The notes under the pieces are model-generated. The model saw only the letters and a list, made by a program, of their open reading frames with translations, made no database searches and was not told the origin of the DNA. The translations under genes and the position numbers were made by a program. A stretch of 64,000 nucleotides of DNA from NCBI GenBank assembly GCA_035772405.1, contig JAYKKM010000009.1, positions 591,001-655,000 of the forward strand, written 5' to 3'. Position 1 is the first letter of the stretch. The number at the start of each line of letters is the position of its first letter. Origin of the DNA: Chrysogorgia sp. JL179-B06 (lineage: Eukaryota > Cnidaria > Anthozoa > Scleralcyonacea > Chrysogorgiidae). This document shows positions 47,535 through 60,091 of the stretch, in pieces.

Positions 47535-49135
47535 GACACTTCTTTCAAATTTGGCACGATGGTTTCACATGTGCTGAGATCGGTTCGACCTTAGCAAAGT
47601 TGACAGTATAGCATTCACCGAGACGGTTCAAGTTTACAAAAATAGTCCGACAGCTAGTGTATATGACACCGGTCTCAAAATTGCCATGATGGTTTCATAT
47701 CTGCCGGGAGCTGTTTGACCATAGCAAAATTAATAGTACAGTATAAACTGACACAGGTCCATGCATTTAGCAAAATAGTACAACATCTACCAACATTGGT
47801 TTCAAATTTGGCACCATGTTTTCACATCTGCTGAGATCGGTTTGACCTTAGCAAAATCAATACTGGTACAGCATTCACTCACTGAGACAGTTCATGTTCA
47901 GTTCATTAGTACAGCATTCACTGAGAGCAGATCAAGTTCAGCAAAATACAGTAGTGCAACATCTACTGCAACACCGGTTTCAAATTTGGCATAAAGCTTT
48001 AAACTGACACCATAATTTGTATTTACCAAAGTCAATACTATGGTATTCACTGACACCAGTTAAAGTTTAGCAAAGTCAATGTTACAGCATTCACTGAGAC
48101 AGTGTCTCAGTGAATGCTGTAACATACAGGTTCAAGTTCAGGAAAATAATGCAACATCTACCAAGATAGGTTTCAAATTTGGCATGATAGTTTCACCATC
48201 TGCCGAGACCAGTGTCACCTTAGCAAAATTAATAGTGCAGCATTCACTGAGACAGTTGAAATTTGCGAAAATAGTCCAACATCCACTGACTCTGGTTTCA
48301 AATTTGGCACAATGTTTTCACATGTGCTGACACCGGTTTGACCATAGCAAAATTAATGCTACAGCATCCACTTAGAACAGGTTCAAGTTTAGTAAAATAG
48401 TGTAACATTCTACCAACACCGGTTTCAAATTTGGCTTGATGGTGTTTCAGATCTGCTGAAAGCGGTTCGACCTTAGCAAAATTAAAAGTGCAGGATTGAC
48501 TAAGACAGTTCAAGTTTAGCAAATAGTCCAACATCTACTGACACCGGTTTCAAATTTAGCACAATGGTTTCACATGTGCTGAGACCGGTCGACCATAGCA
48601 AAATTAATAGTGCAGCATTCACTGACACGGGTTCAATTTAGCAAAATAGTCCAACATCTACCAACACCAGTTTCAAATTTGGCACACAATGGTTTCACAT
48701 CTGCCAGTTTGACCTTAGCAAAATCAATAGTGCAGCATTCACTGAGACTGTTCAAGTTGAGCAAAATAGTCCAACATCTACTGACACCAGTTTCAAACTT
48801 GGCATATGATGGTTCACATGTGCTGAGACTTTGGTGAAATCATTAGTACAGCATTCACTGAGACCGGTTCAAGTTCAGAAAAATAGTGCAACATCTACCA
48901 ACACCGGTTTCAAATTTGGCACAATAGTTTCACCATCTGCTGTGACTGGTTTCACCTTAGCAAACTCAATAGTGTAGCATTCACTGAGACAGTTCAACAT
49001 CCACTGACTCCTGTTTCAAATTTGGCACAATGGTTTCACATGTGCTGAGACCTTGACGATTGCAAAATTAATGCTGCAGCATCCGCTTAGGTTCAAATTT
49101 AGCAAAATAGTGCAACATCTACTAACACAGGTTTC
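47535..49135. repeat. Diverged satellite of about 125-bp units
   Basis: About a dozen units share ACACCGGTTTCAAATTTGGCACAATGGTTTCACATGTGCTGAGACC, GACCTTAGCAAAATTAATAGTGCAGCATTCACTGAGACAG and TTCAAGTTTAGCAAAATAGTCCAACATCTACC. Internal CACTGAGACAGTGTCTCAGTG at 48092 is a local inversion. A lone GCCAACATCTACCAAG at 50268 looks like the far side of the array after an insertion. Apparent frames in it are by-products. Confidence 0.85.
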
Positions 49136-49365
49136 ACATCTGTGGTCTGTGGAGACTTTGCACTGCGCACCCCATCGACACGTCCCTCTCCACACAAGAC
49201 TCATTCCTAGCTCACCCTCTCTCCATAGATTTGCCATATCCACCAAAAATTGGTCCCCCGCAATGCCCATGAAAAAAGTGAACTTTTTCCAACATTTTCC
49301 CCACCACATTTCCCCCACCACCTGCTCCCCACCACCTGCTCCGACCCTACGACGAACAAAAGAGG

Positions 49366-50194
49366 TTGGATTCGGATGCTCTGCTCAGCAAACTGAGCGT
49401 GAGAAACTGCGAGTGGTTCCTCAAGCCGAAAGTGGCGGCATCCGAGACCTCCCAGGCTGTGGCGGAGAACCTGGCACAGATCGGAAACCTGCTCCCTACA
49501 TGTTCGACGTCCCCACCTTCAGCCGCATTCGAAAGAAAGTCGGGGACATTATGGAACCGATGTCGAGACTCAACACCACCGACAAAACAGGCAAACCAAC
49601 GCCCGACGACGTATTTCAAGTAATGAAATTTGCCCTATGCGACGACGACAGCCTCGTCGGCCATGTACGTAGCTGCGTGCCACCTAAGGGTTATGCGCAC
49701 GCTTTTCCAAAATCCGGATGCGTATGCATCGAACTTGGCGTCTGACAATCCGGAGGCGTTGGCGTTTAAAAACGCAAAGACAATCCCGTCTTTGCAAGAC
49801 ATGCTCACGTCGCTGTTGACAGAGAACGTTACCATAAACACTGTCAGGCGCTACAGGAGCTAGAAGAAACCTCAGCAGCCTCCTCGCGAACCCAGGAAGG
49901 TCGAACGTTAACCTACAGTCCTCTACGTCTAAAACCACGGGAGTCCTAACCAAAGACGGTTCCCAGTCAAGCGCAAAGGGACAAACCACCGAAGTGCCTG
50001 AGGTCGTACTCATCGAAGACGCCATCGACGAAGAGGCCGTCCAACAGGGCGAAAAGAGAAACCGCGACGACGAGGAAGGCGAAGAAAATGCGCGCAAAAG
50101 AAAAGAAAGGCAAAGGAAAACGAAAAGGGAAAGGCAACGGACGGGAATAACAGGTAACGGAATGGCAACAATACAGAAAAAAACGAAAACCTAA
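49366..50194 (+). pseudogene. Unknown gene family, copy A (frameshifted)
   Basis: Readable order: LLSKLSVRNCEWFLKPKVAASE (49370), SRIRKKVGDIMEPMSRLNTT and DDVFQVMKFALCDDDSLVGHV in another frame, then HLRVMRTLFQNPDAYASNLA in a third. The end is a highly charged tail (NRDDEEGEENARKRKERQRK) stopping at 50194. The same order occurs at 57630-58478. The gene interrupts the satellite and is GC-richer than its surroundings. At least two shifts break it. Function unknown; a transposon-borne gene is plausible. Confidence 0.5.
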
Positions 50195-50397
50195 AAAAGT
50201 AAACAATCGCACACAACGGGGTCACTACTCCATACACACGCACACGTACGCACAAGTTTACTGAAATGGGCCAACATCTACCAAGTTATAATACAGGTAC
50301 GATGTATTATACAGTACAGTTACAGTACAGTTAGTATGTGACGTAAAGTTGTCAAACACGCAAAATGTTATAAATAGCAGTCGCGTGCACTCACCCA

Positions 50398-50511
50398 ATA
50401 CTGGCCATTTCTTAACGGCCATCTTGCACAGTTGACATATCGAATCGGCATCATCGCTTTCAGTGTTGCCTTTCTTGAAATAACTCCAAACGGTACTTCG
50501 CGCATTAGGCA
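50398..50511 (-). pseudogene. Orphan BED-type zinc-finger exon
   Basis: From an ATG near 50511 the minus strand reads MPNARSTVWSYFKKG, then DADSICQLCKMAVKKWP, and ends at TTGG|GTGAGT. The VW.YF...C..C pattern is the start of a BED finger from a ZBED/hAT transposase. No later exon is near. Confidence 0.55.
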
Positions 50512-50529
50512 TGAACACTGAACAGAAGA

Positions 50530-51984
50530 GAGATAATAAAATAATGGACTCAAGAAAACGTGTTGACTAATTGACTTCAGTATGGCACTGTGAGAATTTA
50601 AATATTTCCTATTGCTCGTTATGTGAACACACAGATGCCTGCGGAGGAGGCAGCTGTGTAAATTCTGACACAGTGACACTTAGTTTGCTTTTAACCGAAG
50701 TCCAAGGTGTGAGATATATTCATATCCATTTCAAAGTATTTGACAGTTGAGAAGACATCCTTTGTCTTGCTATTTGTCGTTCTCTCACAGATCTCACTTG
50801 TTTTATAGAAAGGCTTCCGCAAAAAGTGTCGTCATTTTGAATAGCGCTAAATAGCGATTGTTTTAAGTTACATTAAATCTAAGTTTATGCATTTTTAATA
50901 TGTTCAGCTTACGTTTTTTCTGCGAATATGTAAAAATGGTGACACATACAGCCGATAATATCGAAAGTTTCGATATTTCTGGTATCTGAGAATTAGAATA
51001 TCGAATATTCGGTATTTTAAAAATACCGGTATTTGCCGAAATATCGATATACCGCATCAGCCTACACTCACCTAAATAATACCTCGGTTTTATCGGACCG
51101 CTTTAGTTCTGTATACACATTATACAGTACTTTGGTACAGAAAATCAGACTGATGCGACAATTCGCAGTGCTATATCAAATTTTTATCAAGTCATTGTGT
51201 CCATATATACAATCGCATTCCTTATTCTTCTAGAATCGTATCTACGTCTATCTACATGTACATTTCCGTCAGTTAACCCTTTCTGATATACTAGCTAATT
51301 TGCCCTCTTCCTGTCGGCTTCCCATTAGTCGTTAGAACACATATATAAATTATATCTACCTCAAATTGCCTGGACTGATTAGTGGTGTGATATCACCCGT
51401 TAGTTGCATGTTCAAGTTCATTCGAATTCCGAACATCCGAATTACAAATACCAATTTGCGAAGATGACTCGGACCAGTACCTCACGGTCGCCTCAACTGC
51501 GAATATCCCATAGAGCCACGATCAGTCCAATGCTCACAGACACTTGCCTCGCATGCACTGGTCAGCAGTAAACTTCATTACAAAACTGTGGGTCAGTGGA
51601 TTGCGTTTGGAGGAACTGAGTAACTGCGGTTTCTCCTTAAAACCACTTACCTCCTCTCTCATGCGCATCAAAGTTTCAGCAAATGGCCTCCAACGCATAC
51701 GACTCTTCAATGACTCGATTGTTGCGCATTCGAGAAATGAGCTTCACTCTGCAGCCATAGCCGGAGCGCCCGTCGTTTCTCTCATATCGCCTCCTTTTCG
51801 AAATTCAACCTTCATTTTTCCTACAGATCCGATTGCAGAGCGACCGTTCAGTCTCCATCGACAATACCGCCGCTAAACATGTAAGTATTCCCCTATCGTA
51901 CGCTCGCTATGCGACGTCCATGCTTTCGCTTGGCCCATCTAAGCCGTTTCTTTCTCCCATTCTCCCATTTGCGGACAAAAGGCC
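50530..51984. other. Mostly non-coding; possible degraded repeats
   Basis: ATCGAAAGTTTCGAT and ATACCGGTATTTGCCGAAATATCGATATACC near 50955-51055 resemble hAT-type ends, but no pair was resolved. From 51400 the GC content rises and leads into the helicase relic. No firm gene. Confidence 0.4.
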
Positions 51985-53080
51985 GTGGACAGAAGCCGAA
52001 GGGTTGGCGTTTTGGGCTGCGCGACCATATTACCTCGTGGGGACATACCAGTCCATCGTTGGACGGCAGAGAGTCAGGAACGCTTGAAAGCCAGGGATCT
52101 CCGCCAGCGACAAAAAAGGGAACAGTGCATCATCGACAACAACTTGCAGAACTCAAACGCCATTCTGCCTTGCAGCGAGGTGGCAGAGAATTTAGAGTTC
52201 TGGGCAGTCCATTCCGCTTGGACGTACTGTAGCGAATGCGGGCTGTTGTCGAAGAAGACCCTGTTGCCAGGCTACAGACTCAAGCGACCCAACAACGTCA
52301 CCTCCGTTTGCATTTGCCGCAATGGCCGCTATACAGTCCCCAAGAATGACGACATCCCTCTTCTGCTTCGATCGCTCACAGCCAATGATACAATCGCTGT
52401 CCGCCCCTTCGACCTCCACTCCGGTCGATTCACGCGCTTGGAGCATGGCTATCAGCAGAAGGACGGACTCTGTCGCGTCTCTTGGGCACAAGTCTCTGCA
52501 CTCGAGAAAATGAATGCGATCTCCGACCCTATCGCTCGCCTTCGGTGCACCCTTGCCCATTGTTTTCTCATGGACAACGAAGACTCACGATATCGCCATT
52601 TTGTCCAACTGCGCGAACTCCATTTGATCGTGAGAACGACGGTATCGAATGCGCTCTCTGGCCCTCCCTGTACCATTCCACCGCTGGTGCGAAACTCGCC
52701 TCTCCTGTAACACGTCCCATCTCAGTGCCAAGACGTCCTTTATGGCGAAGGTGATGTCTCAGATCCTCGACTATGAATAGAGTACGTAACCCTACCAAGA
52801 ATGATGGTATCTCTTCACACCTGGCTATGCCACAACTATCTATAAAGCACAGGGACAGCTCCTTGATAACTGTGCGTCGTTTGGTTCGACTGCGAGTTTG
52901 TGCCAACCGGATCCGTAAACGTCTCCCTTTCCATAGTCCGGTCTCGAAGATATCTCCTTCCTCACACCGCTGTAGATCCACCGCTTCAGACCAGTCGACC
53001 CGCAGAACCTGTAAAGCGGACTACAGCCTCTCAAAGAAATTGCACACTACGAACTGAGACCCCAAAACACCGCAGCCGCG
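51985..53080 (+). pseudogene. Internally deleted Helitron-type (PIF1-like helicase) protein
   Basis: The frame 51985-52710 contains LEFWAVHSAWTYCSECGLL, RYTVPKNDDIPLLLRSLTAN, VRPFDLHSGRFTRLEHGYQQ and LRCTLAHCFLMDNEDSRYRHF. This is the pattern of the region N-terminal to the helicase in Helitron-like proteins. Shifted frames then give FTPGYATTIYKAQGQLLDNC (helicase motif of PIF1 type, near 52816) and VNVSLSIVRSRRYLL near 52906. The Rep and central helicase motifs are missing, so this is a deletion derivative. Confidence 0.6.
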
Positions 53081-53680
53081 GTAAAGCACATGCGTAATCT
53101 AGCGAAAGATCGAAAAACACGATCCTCAACGTCCAAGCCGACGCGCACCATAACAAATCAAAAGGTGTCGAAAAATTCGAAGAACGCCCAACAAACGCGC
53201 AACGCTGCCACGAGAATTGAGGAGGATGCACGACCAACACCCAAGGGTCCTTTTGCACAACATAGTCAGCATTGCTCACAAATTACAGACAAACAAATGC
53301 ACACAAACGTACACTTGCCATTGACAGTTACGCTAAAAGCAACGAAGTGCACTGGTTTGACTACAGTGGATGGTTTGCGTGCCGCTCGCACAAACAAATT
53401 GCTCACTGCGTCTCACATGCCAAAAACACCGCAGCGATTCTAAAAGGGATCTTCAACGCCCATGCCAACGCAGCACGCACAATATCAAATCAAAATGCCT
53501 GAATTTGACAGTGTCTTCGGCTCGGATCGACCGTGCCAATCACAGCACAATCTTAACACAAGCATATGCACTATCGTGTAACTCCGCTTCACTGAATAAG
53601 TAAAAGAACGACAAGAGTAGTGGTATTTCACATACGGATCACTCCTCCCACTTATTCTACACCTCTTGTCTTTGTTTCTC
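53081..53680. repeat. Repeat tail shared with 59770-59925
   Basis: CCAATCACAGCACAATCTTAAC.CAAGCATATGCACT.TCGTG.AACTCCGCTTCA and AATAAGTAAAAGAACGACAAGAGTAGTGGTAT.TCACA at 53533-53630 recur at 59786-59890. The shared 3' end suggests both belong to one element family. Upstream, a short frame at 53272-53502 is of unknown origin. Confidence 0.65.
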
Positions 53681-55740
53681 TAGGCCAAAAAAAATTGGGT
53701 TGGTTTTTCTCCGTGTTCTGTCCATTTTGCTCTGCTCCTTATCTGTGCTCCTTTGTTTGTGTTTTTCGTCCAGTTTTGTCGTTTAGTTCTGTTTGCTTTT
53801 GGTGTATTATAATAGTTCATGAGTGTTCGGAGTTGGGGCTTGTTGGAGATCGTGGATTTCATCTGTTAGTTTGGTTTCATTGTTTCTTTTCTGTTTCGCT
53901 ATTCGTACGGAATGTTGAATGGTAATGAGTTTGATTTTTTGTTTTCCTTTTTCCCACCAGTCGTCGAAAAAGCTGTAATCATGTTTCTGTTCGTGTGGCC
54001 AATAGTTCCGGAAGGCTTTCATATCTGCATCGAAGTCTTGGTCTTTCAGGATTTGGGTGTTCATCTTCCACACTCCAGGTCCTTTTGCGTTTTCGTTGGG
54101 TAGTAATACTTCTGTTGTTAAGAGGCTGTGGTCGGAGAATGGACAATGTACAATTGTTGTGGTAGGGAGGGCAAGGTCTTCATCGGTGTAGATTCGATCA
54201 AGCCTGGCTTTGATGGTGTAGTCTGCGTTATACCATGTGTATTATTTTCTGTGTGGATTTTGTTTCCTCCATATGTTGGAAATGGCAAGCTTTCAGTTGT
54301 TTACTGCCATTTCATGTCCTCTTGACGGGTTGCCTCCTGTTTTGTCTTTTGTCAGGTCTTCGACGCAGTTGAAATCGCCTGCGAGTATGGTGTTGTGGGC
54401 TGTTGAGGTAAATTGTTTTAAACTTTGAAAGAAGGGGATTCTTTCGGCAGGTTTGACCGGTGTGTACACGGATATGATGTTTGTTTTGAAATTGTTTGTT
54501 GTGATGACAATAGACGCGATTCGCCCGTCCGTCTCTTTTTTATGTCCGTTATAGTTTGAGTTGTGTTTGGATTGACCAAGATTGCTGTGCCTCTGCTGTT
54601 GCATGTTCCATGGCTCCATATGGCTTGGCCTCCCTATTCCATCGTCCATCATTGTGTTGTAGTGTCGTCTGCTCCGTGTGTTTCTTGAATACAAAAAATG
54701 TCTGAGTTTTGTTTTTTCAGAAAGTCAAAAAGTTTTAGTCGTTTATTCTTTCGCCCAAGGCCATTTGCGTTGAGCGTAGTTGTTCGTAGTTTCGACATTG
54801 TTTATTTACGGGTCTTCATTTTTTTCGGCGGGTTTAAAACCAACTTTGATTTTCCTGGTGCCACTTTTGTTTTGTATCGACGTAAACTTCTTCTTTCCCG
54901 TATAGGACTTTTCTCTTCGGTAGATAGGGCGTCCGAATCGTGACTGCTATCCGAGTTGGAACTGTAGTCTGTTTCTTCGGCTCATTTTTCTTCTCTTCGT
55001 CTTGGTTAATTTCCATCTCCGAATTGTTGGGTGGCTCGTTGTTTTGTTTGGCGTTATTGTCCGTGTTTGTTTTGTCATCCCCATGGGTTTTTTCCATCTC
55101 GGTCTCCTGTATCGGTGGCATCTCATTTTCCTTCTGTTTGTTCACCTCGTTAGCGCCTTTCTCCTTCATTTCGTTGATTTTCATTTCGTAGTCTTTTTTC
55201 CTCGGCTCCTGATTTTCAGTATTGATGCTTGTCTCTTCTTTATTGTTTTGTGTTTTTTCCATTTCGTCCTCTTCTTCATTTTCCTTTCCTTTTTCTGTCG
55301 TTTCTGGTTTCTTTCTGCAGTTGGTCTTCAGGAGGAGGTGTTCTGGGCCAGGCCCCCATGGCTGGGTTTTCTGGTGGGTTGAAAGGGCTTTCGGGTAGTT
55401 GTTGCTGCGTGTTGTCCTTGACCCCCAGGCTAGATTGGTGGGTCGCTCGAAGATGGTTTCCGTTTGTTGCAGTGGGTCTTCCACAGTCTCCAAGAAAAGA
55501 GGGAAATCTTTGTCATACTGCGGCCATCGCGATTCGACATGGCCTTGATCACCACAGTAGTAGCACACTACCTGGGGGCAGTCTTACTTTGCGTGAGAGT
55601 CTGATCCGCACGCTTTGCACATCACTTCTGTGTCGTGCAGTTCTTCGCTTCACGGCCAGAAACATGGCATTTCCGACATGTCCGGATTTGGCCTTCATGG
55701 TCTACTCGTACTACGTGAGGTCCAACATGTAAGAAAGACG
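53681..55740 (-). pseudogene. L1/Tx1-type LINE: ORF1 with CCHC knuckles and ORF2 endonuclease part
   Basis: On the minus strand, ORF1 ends at 54834. Near 55690-55520 it shows three knuckles: CRKCHVSG.EAKNC, CKACGSDSHAK.DC and CYYCGDQGHVESRW. A Glu/Lys/Asn-rich tail follows. ORF2 then shows an APE endonuclease part (SVYTPVKPAERIPFFQSLK, then ILAGDFNCVEDL near 54390) and later DADMKAFRNYWPHEQK (about 54025). No RT motif remains; it is truncated near 53680 with stops and shifts. Confidence 0.7.
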
Positions 55741-55759
55741 GTTTCTTAATGTCCATGTA

Positions 55760-55985
55760 ACATTTTACATGACTGCTTGCTCAGTCAGTAAAGCTGATAT
55801 CGATTCCCACTTACGTCTCCAATATATGGGAATACACAGAGGAAACGGCATATGGGATCTTTAACTGCTGCCACAACGCACGCACACCGCACGTACTGGA
55901 TCCCATAAGCCGTTTCCTTTGAGTATTGCCATATATTGGATACGAAATTGAGAATCGACATGCTTTACTCACTGAGCGAGCAGTG
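55760..55985. mobile_element. MITE-like inverted repeat
   Basis: CTCAGTCAGTAAAGC...GATTC...CCAATATATGG.AATAC.CA.AGGAAACGGCATATGGGATC on the left is mirrored by GGATCCCATAAGCCGTTTCCTTTGAGTATTGCCATATATTGG...GCTTTACTCACTGAG on the right. Non-coding. Confidence 0.7.
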
Positions 55986-56082
55986 GCGTAGTTAGTCTCG
56001 CTGTTTCACTAGTTTAATAGTTCAATAGAAGGTTTTCATAAATTATTATTTAAAATGAGTTATCGCAAAAGTGCTCCTGCTC

Positions 56083-57533
56083 TAGTGATGGGCGATACCA
56101 GCTTTTTTAATTCGATACGATACTGGGTCGATATTCCCTTTTTTTTCGATATCGATATTTTATGCGACATAACTTTCTATTAAACGGACATGTAAACAAA
56201 GTATCATAGGTCAGTAGGTCACTCTTTAAACAATGGAGGAAATGAATATCTAATTAAGGAGATTAAAAATTAAAAATTGCAAATGAATCATCAGTTCCTT
56301 CGTTCATGTTTCGATAAACCAGTACAGCCGATCCGCACGTTGTAAGCAATAAATTATTGGCATTATCTTGCATTATAACCAATAAGTTATTGGATTATAA
56401 CCAACCCCAAAATAACAAATGTCCTAACCCCCCGGCTAGCGAGTTTTCTAACCCCCCGTCCGTATAGTGAGAGATACCCAACCTCGTACCCAGGGTCTTC
56501 TCAGTGCCCGAAGAGGGAGCGCCCGGGATGGGAGAGGAGTGGAGCGAGGGAAGAGAAGACCCTGGTAAAGGCTGCTCATGTGACTCCAAGGATATTGGAT
56601 TATTTTGTAACCTGGCTTATTCTCGCTTATATCATCCGGGGGGCCGGATCGCTGTGAAAACATACCACAAACTTTTATAATTGAAAGTATAAACAGTATA
56701 TGGATAATTTAAAAAGATTACAATTTATTGGAAAGACTGTACGGACTGCAGACAGAAGTTGAAAGATGGTGGATTACTTCGAAAAATACGCTGATTTACT
56801 GGACATTTAATTGCTGTCATATTAAAGATAAATGATGATCAACGCCAGAACAGTTCGAAATATGCAGTTTGAATATAAAACGTCGAGACCGAAACCACAC
56901 CAGAAATCTGAAATCCCTATAAATGCTTTCAACAGTCAGACTGTAAATTCGAACTGTTCTGGCGTTGATCATCATTTATCTTTAATATGACAGCAACAAA
57001 TGTCCAGTAAATCAACGTAGTTTTTGAAGTACAGGTAATCCACCATCTTTCAACTTCTGTCTGCTCCGTACTGTCTTTCCAATAAATTGTAAATGGTATT
57101 ATGGTATGTTTTCACAGCGATCCGGCCCAATAAAATAATCCAATATCCTTGGAGTCACATGACCAGCCTTTACCAGGGTCTAGCTCTTCCCTCGCTCCAC
57201 TCCCATCCCGGCGCTCCCTCCCCGGGCACTGAGAAGACCCTGGATACGAGGTTGAGAGATACCATGAATGTTGGACTAGTAATTGACTGTTACATGCACG
57301 CGCTTACAATTGTACTATAATCCAATAATGCTAAGATAATGCCAATAATTTATTGCTTACAACGTGCGGAATTGGAATGGTGAGTTTGTGCTGAGTCCGC
57401 TGACGAAAAGGCAAAAGACCGCAGGCTCAGCGTTATCGAAACAATCGATATTTCTCGCCAGTATCGATACTTTTCTTGCAGACCTTGGTATCGACGGTAT
57501 CGAATATTTGGTATCGGTATCGGCCCATCCCTA
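56083..57533. mobile_element. Non-autonomous hAT element with long nested foldback
   Basis: Ends TAGTGATGGGCGATACC and GGTATCGGCCCATCCCTA are hAT-like. Flanks TCCTGCTC (56075-56082) and TCCTGGTC (57534-57541) form an 8-bp target duplication with one change. Inside, a foldback of several hundred bases per arm spans about 56335-57365; its centre is near 56900. No transposase. Confidence 0.85.
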
Positions 57534-57629
57534 TCCTGGTCAAAGCTCACAGAAAAGTAATATTTCTCCAGGCTAATGTGTTTTGTATTTCCAGCAGTGT
57601 GCCCGAAACTTTGTAAAACCATACGACGT

Positions 57630-58478
57630 TACAGAATCAGCGCCTGTTGAAAACAGTATTTAAGCGGCTGAAGTCATTTAACTGTGAACTTTTGGTACGA
57701 CCTAAAGTTGGTGTGTCAGAGTTAGCCGCGTAAATAGAGGACCCGTTGGAAAACATCAACGAAATGACAACATCATTGGTTGACGCTAAGATGCTGAACA
57801 AGAAGATAAAGCCGTTATTCAAGGCTTTGGGACCATTGAACTCGAAAACGGAAGGCATTCCTGCAAATACAGAGAACGTAAAGGACATGCTCAAGTTCTT
57901 CCTTAAAGAAAATGACGAGATGGACAGTTTGGTAGAAGAAGCTTTTGTTGTTGGCTCGAATTTATTTACAATGAGTATAAATTACATAATTGCCAGATCC
58001 CTATTCCGCAATCCGGAACAGTACGCGGAGATGGTGGCAACAGGTGACCTGGGAGAAAAATAATTTAAACTAGCTGCAACGGTGAAACAAATGAAAAAAT
58101 TCTTGACAGACGCATGTTTAGGCCATAAAAGCGAAGCTAGCGGAAGGATGGCTAAACGACCGTTAGCAGAACAACTGGACAGTAGCGAGGACGAGGCAGT
58201 CGACTAGCGATAACGAAGGAGAAGGACCATAAAAGAAGAGAAGGACCATCGATGAAAAGAAAAAAACGATCGCCAACGTTCAAGAGTGGCCATCCGAAAC
58301 GTCTAAAGAAGAGCGGAGAAGTGCTGCAGAAGTCAAGGATAGGAAAAAGTTTAAAAAAAACAAGGAACCAGTGATTGTTCCAGAAGTGATCATTCCAGAA
58401 ACAGCGGAAGTTGGACCAGCCAAAAAGGGGAAGGAACCAAGGGAAAAAAAAAAAAAAGAACAAAGAAAGTGTAGCACA
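57630..58478 (+). pseudogene. Unknown gene family, copy B
   Basis: The frame begins before 57660 (VFKRLKSFNCELLVRPKVGV), has one stop near 57732, continues as ENINEMTTSLVDAKMLNKKI, VKDMLKFFLKENDEMDSLVE, then INYIIARSLFRNPEQYAEMV to a stop at 58061. A shift leads to a charged Lys/Glu tail ending near 58478. It parallels copy A: NCE...PKV, a helical centre, then the LF+NP+.YA motif and basic tail. Function unknown. Confidence 0.5.
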
Positions 58479-58837
58479 TGAATTGATTGAATGAATTTGG
58501 AAATTGGACTGAATTAATTTTGAATGTTACCACTTGTTTAATTATTTTTTGTTTTGACATGGTGTAATGTGAAATGATAGCATTAATATTGATATTTATA
58601 CAAAAAAAATTGGAATGTTAAATAAATGAAGGGATATTCTATATATCAAACAATTGTGTGAAAATAATATAATCCATACCAGAGAAATAAAAATAATTTC
58701 TTCAAAATATTTTCAAAATATTTTATATTTTCTAAATAATTTCTACAAATATATAAACGTGAACATTGAAATAGATATTGTCATCTAAAATTGTAACATC
58801 AGAATTTCATCAACAACGTTTTTACAACAGTTTTTGT

Positions 58838-59465
58838 GCATTTTCATGTTAGTTAAGAATTTAATACAAATAAGTTTTTCAGTTAAATTGAAAAACATGA
58901 AAGGATATTTCATAACGCAGTTAAAAACAGTGAACCACCAACAAAAACGAACGAGAACGCAACAAAATCGAAACAACGAAAAAGTGCAACGCTATGACTT
59001 AAACAAAGAGGAAGTTTACATCCTCCTTTATAGATGTCACTCAATGACATTCGGTTCAATTCATGTTTTAAGAATTAACATTTTTTCAGAAACTTACTTT
59101 CATTCCCTTGAGGCGTCCTACTCTTCTGTTCTTTTGTGAATGAAAGAGCAAGGACATCAAAAGAACAAAAGTAGTGGAAGTGCCATTATAAATGATGAAG
59201 GAAGTTGAGAAGTCGATCGAGTAAAACGGAAATAGTAGGACAAGACAAATCCAGGAAAAGGCTTCCAAAAACGGTAAAAAGACAATGAAATGTGCACATT
59301 TTCATTTTAGTTAATAATGAGATTCAGTTAATTTGAAAAACATGAAAAGATATATAATAACACAGTTAAAAACAATGAGCCACCAACAAACACGAACGAG
59401 AACCTAACAAAATTGAAACAACAAAACAGCGCAACGCTATGACTATAAACAGAGGGGAAGTTGCT
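58838..59465. repeat. Two direct copies of a roughly 175-bp repeat
   Basis: TGCACATTTTCAT.TTAGTTAA..ATT...GAAAAACATGAAA.GATAT...AACAGTTAAAAACA.TGA.CCACCAACAAA.ACGAACGAGAAC is found at 58838-59017 and 59288-59462 with scattered changes. Non-coding. Confidence 0.8.
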
Positions 59466-59937
59466 CCGGAGCACCACGCCTAGCTATATATTCCAATTTT
59501 AGCAGGGATGGGAGAGAAATAATCACGTCAGAAATCCGTTCTTGTCCCTGTGGTAACTTTTCGGACACCTCTAGCTTAAAACTCGTAAGAGTTAAAGGAT
59601 CGATAGGCCATGCTTTCGCAGTTTGTATTCATACTGAAAATCAAAATCAAGTGAGCTTTTACCCTTTTGTTCTACATGAGATTTCCGTTCTCATTGAGCT
59701 CACCTTAGGACACCTGCGTTATCGTTTGACAGTCGTGCCGCCCCAACCAAACTCCCCACCTGACAGTGTCTTCAGCTCGGATCGACCGCGCCAATCACAG
59801 CACAATCTTAACGCAAGCATATGCACTCTCGTGCAACTCCGCTTCATCGAATAAGTAAAAGAACGACAAGAGTAGTGGTATGTCACATTTGGTCACTCCT
59901 CCCACTTCTACACCTCTTGTGTTTTCTCACAGAGTCA

Positions 59938-59969
<32 letters not shown>

Positions 59970-60046
59970 TCCGCTGTTGTTGCCAAGCCCGTTCCCTTGG
60001 CTGTGGTTTCACTAGATAGTAGATAGGGACAGTGGGAATCTCGTTC

Positions 60047-60091
<45 letters not shown>

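Noticed and set aside
48079..49321. Several open frames in the 47.5-49.1 kb region
   Set aside because: They follow the satellite unit in every frame and have no conserved protein pattern.
54834..55382. Hydrophobic plus-strand frames at 54.9-55.4 kb resembling membrane proteins
   Set aside because: They are the complement of the Glu/Lys/Asn-rich LINE ORF1 tail, which reads as Phe/Leu/Ser on the other strand.
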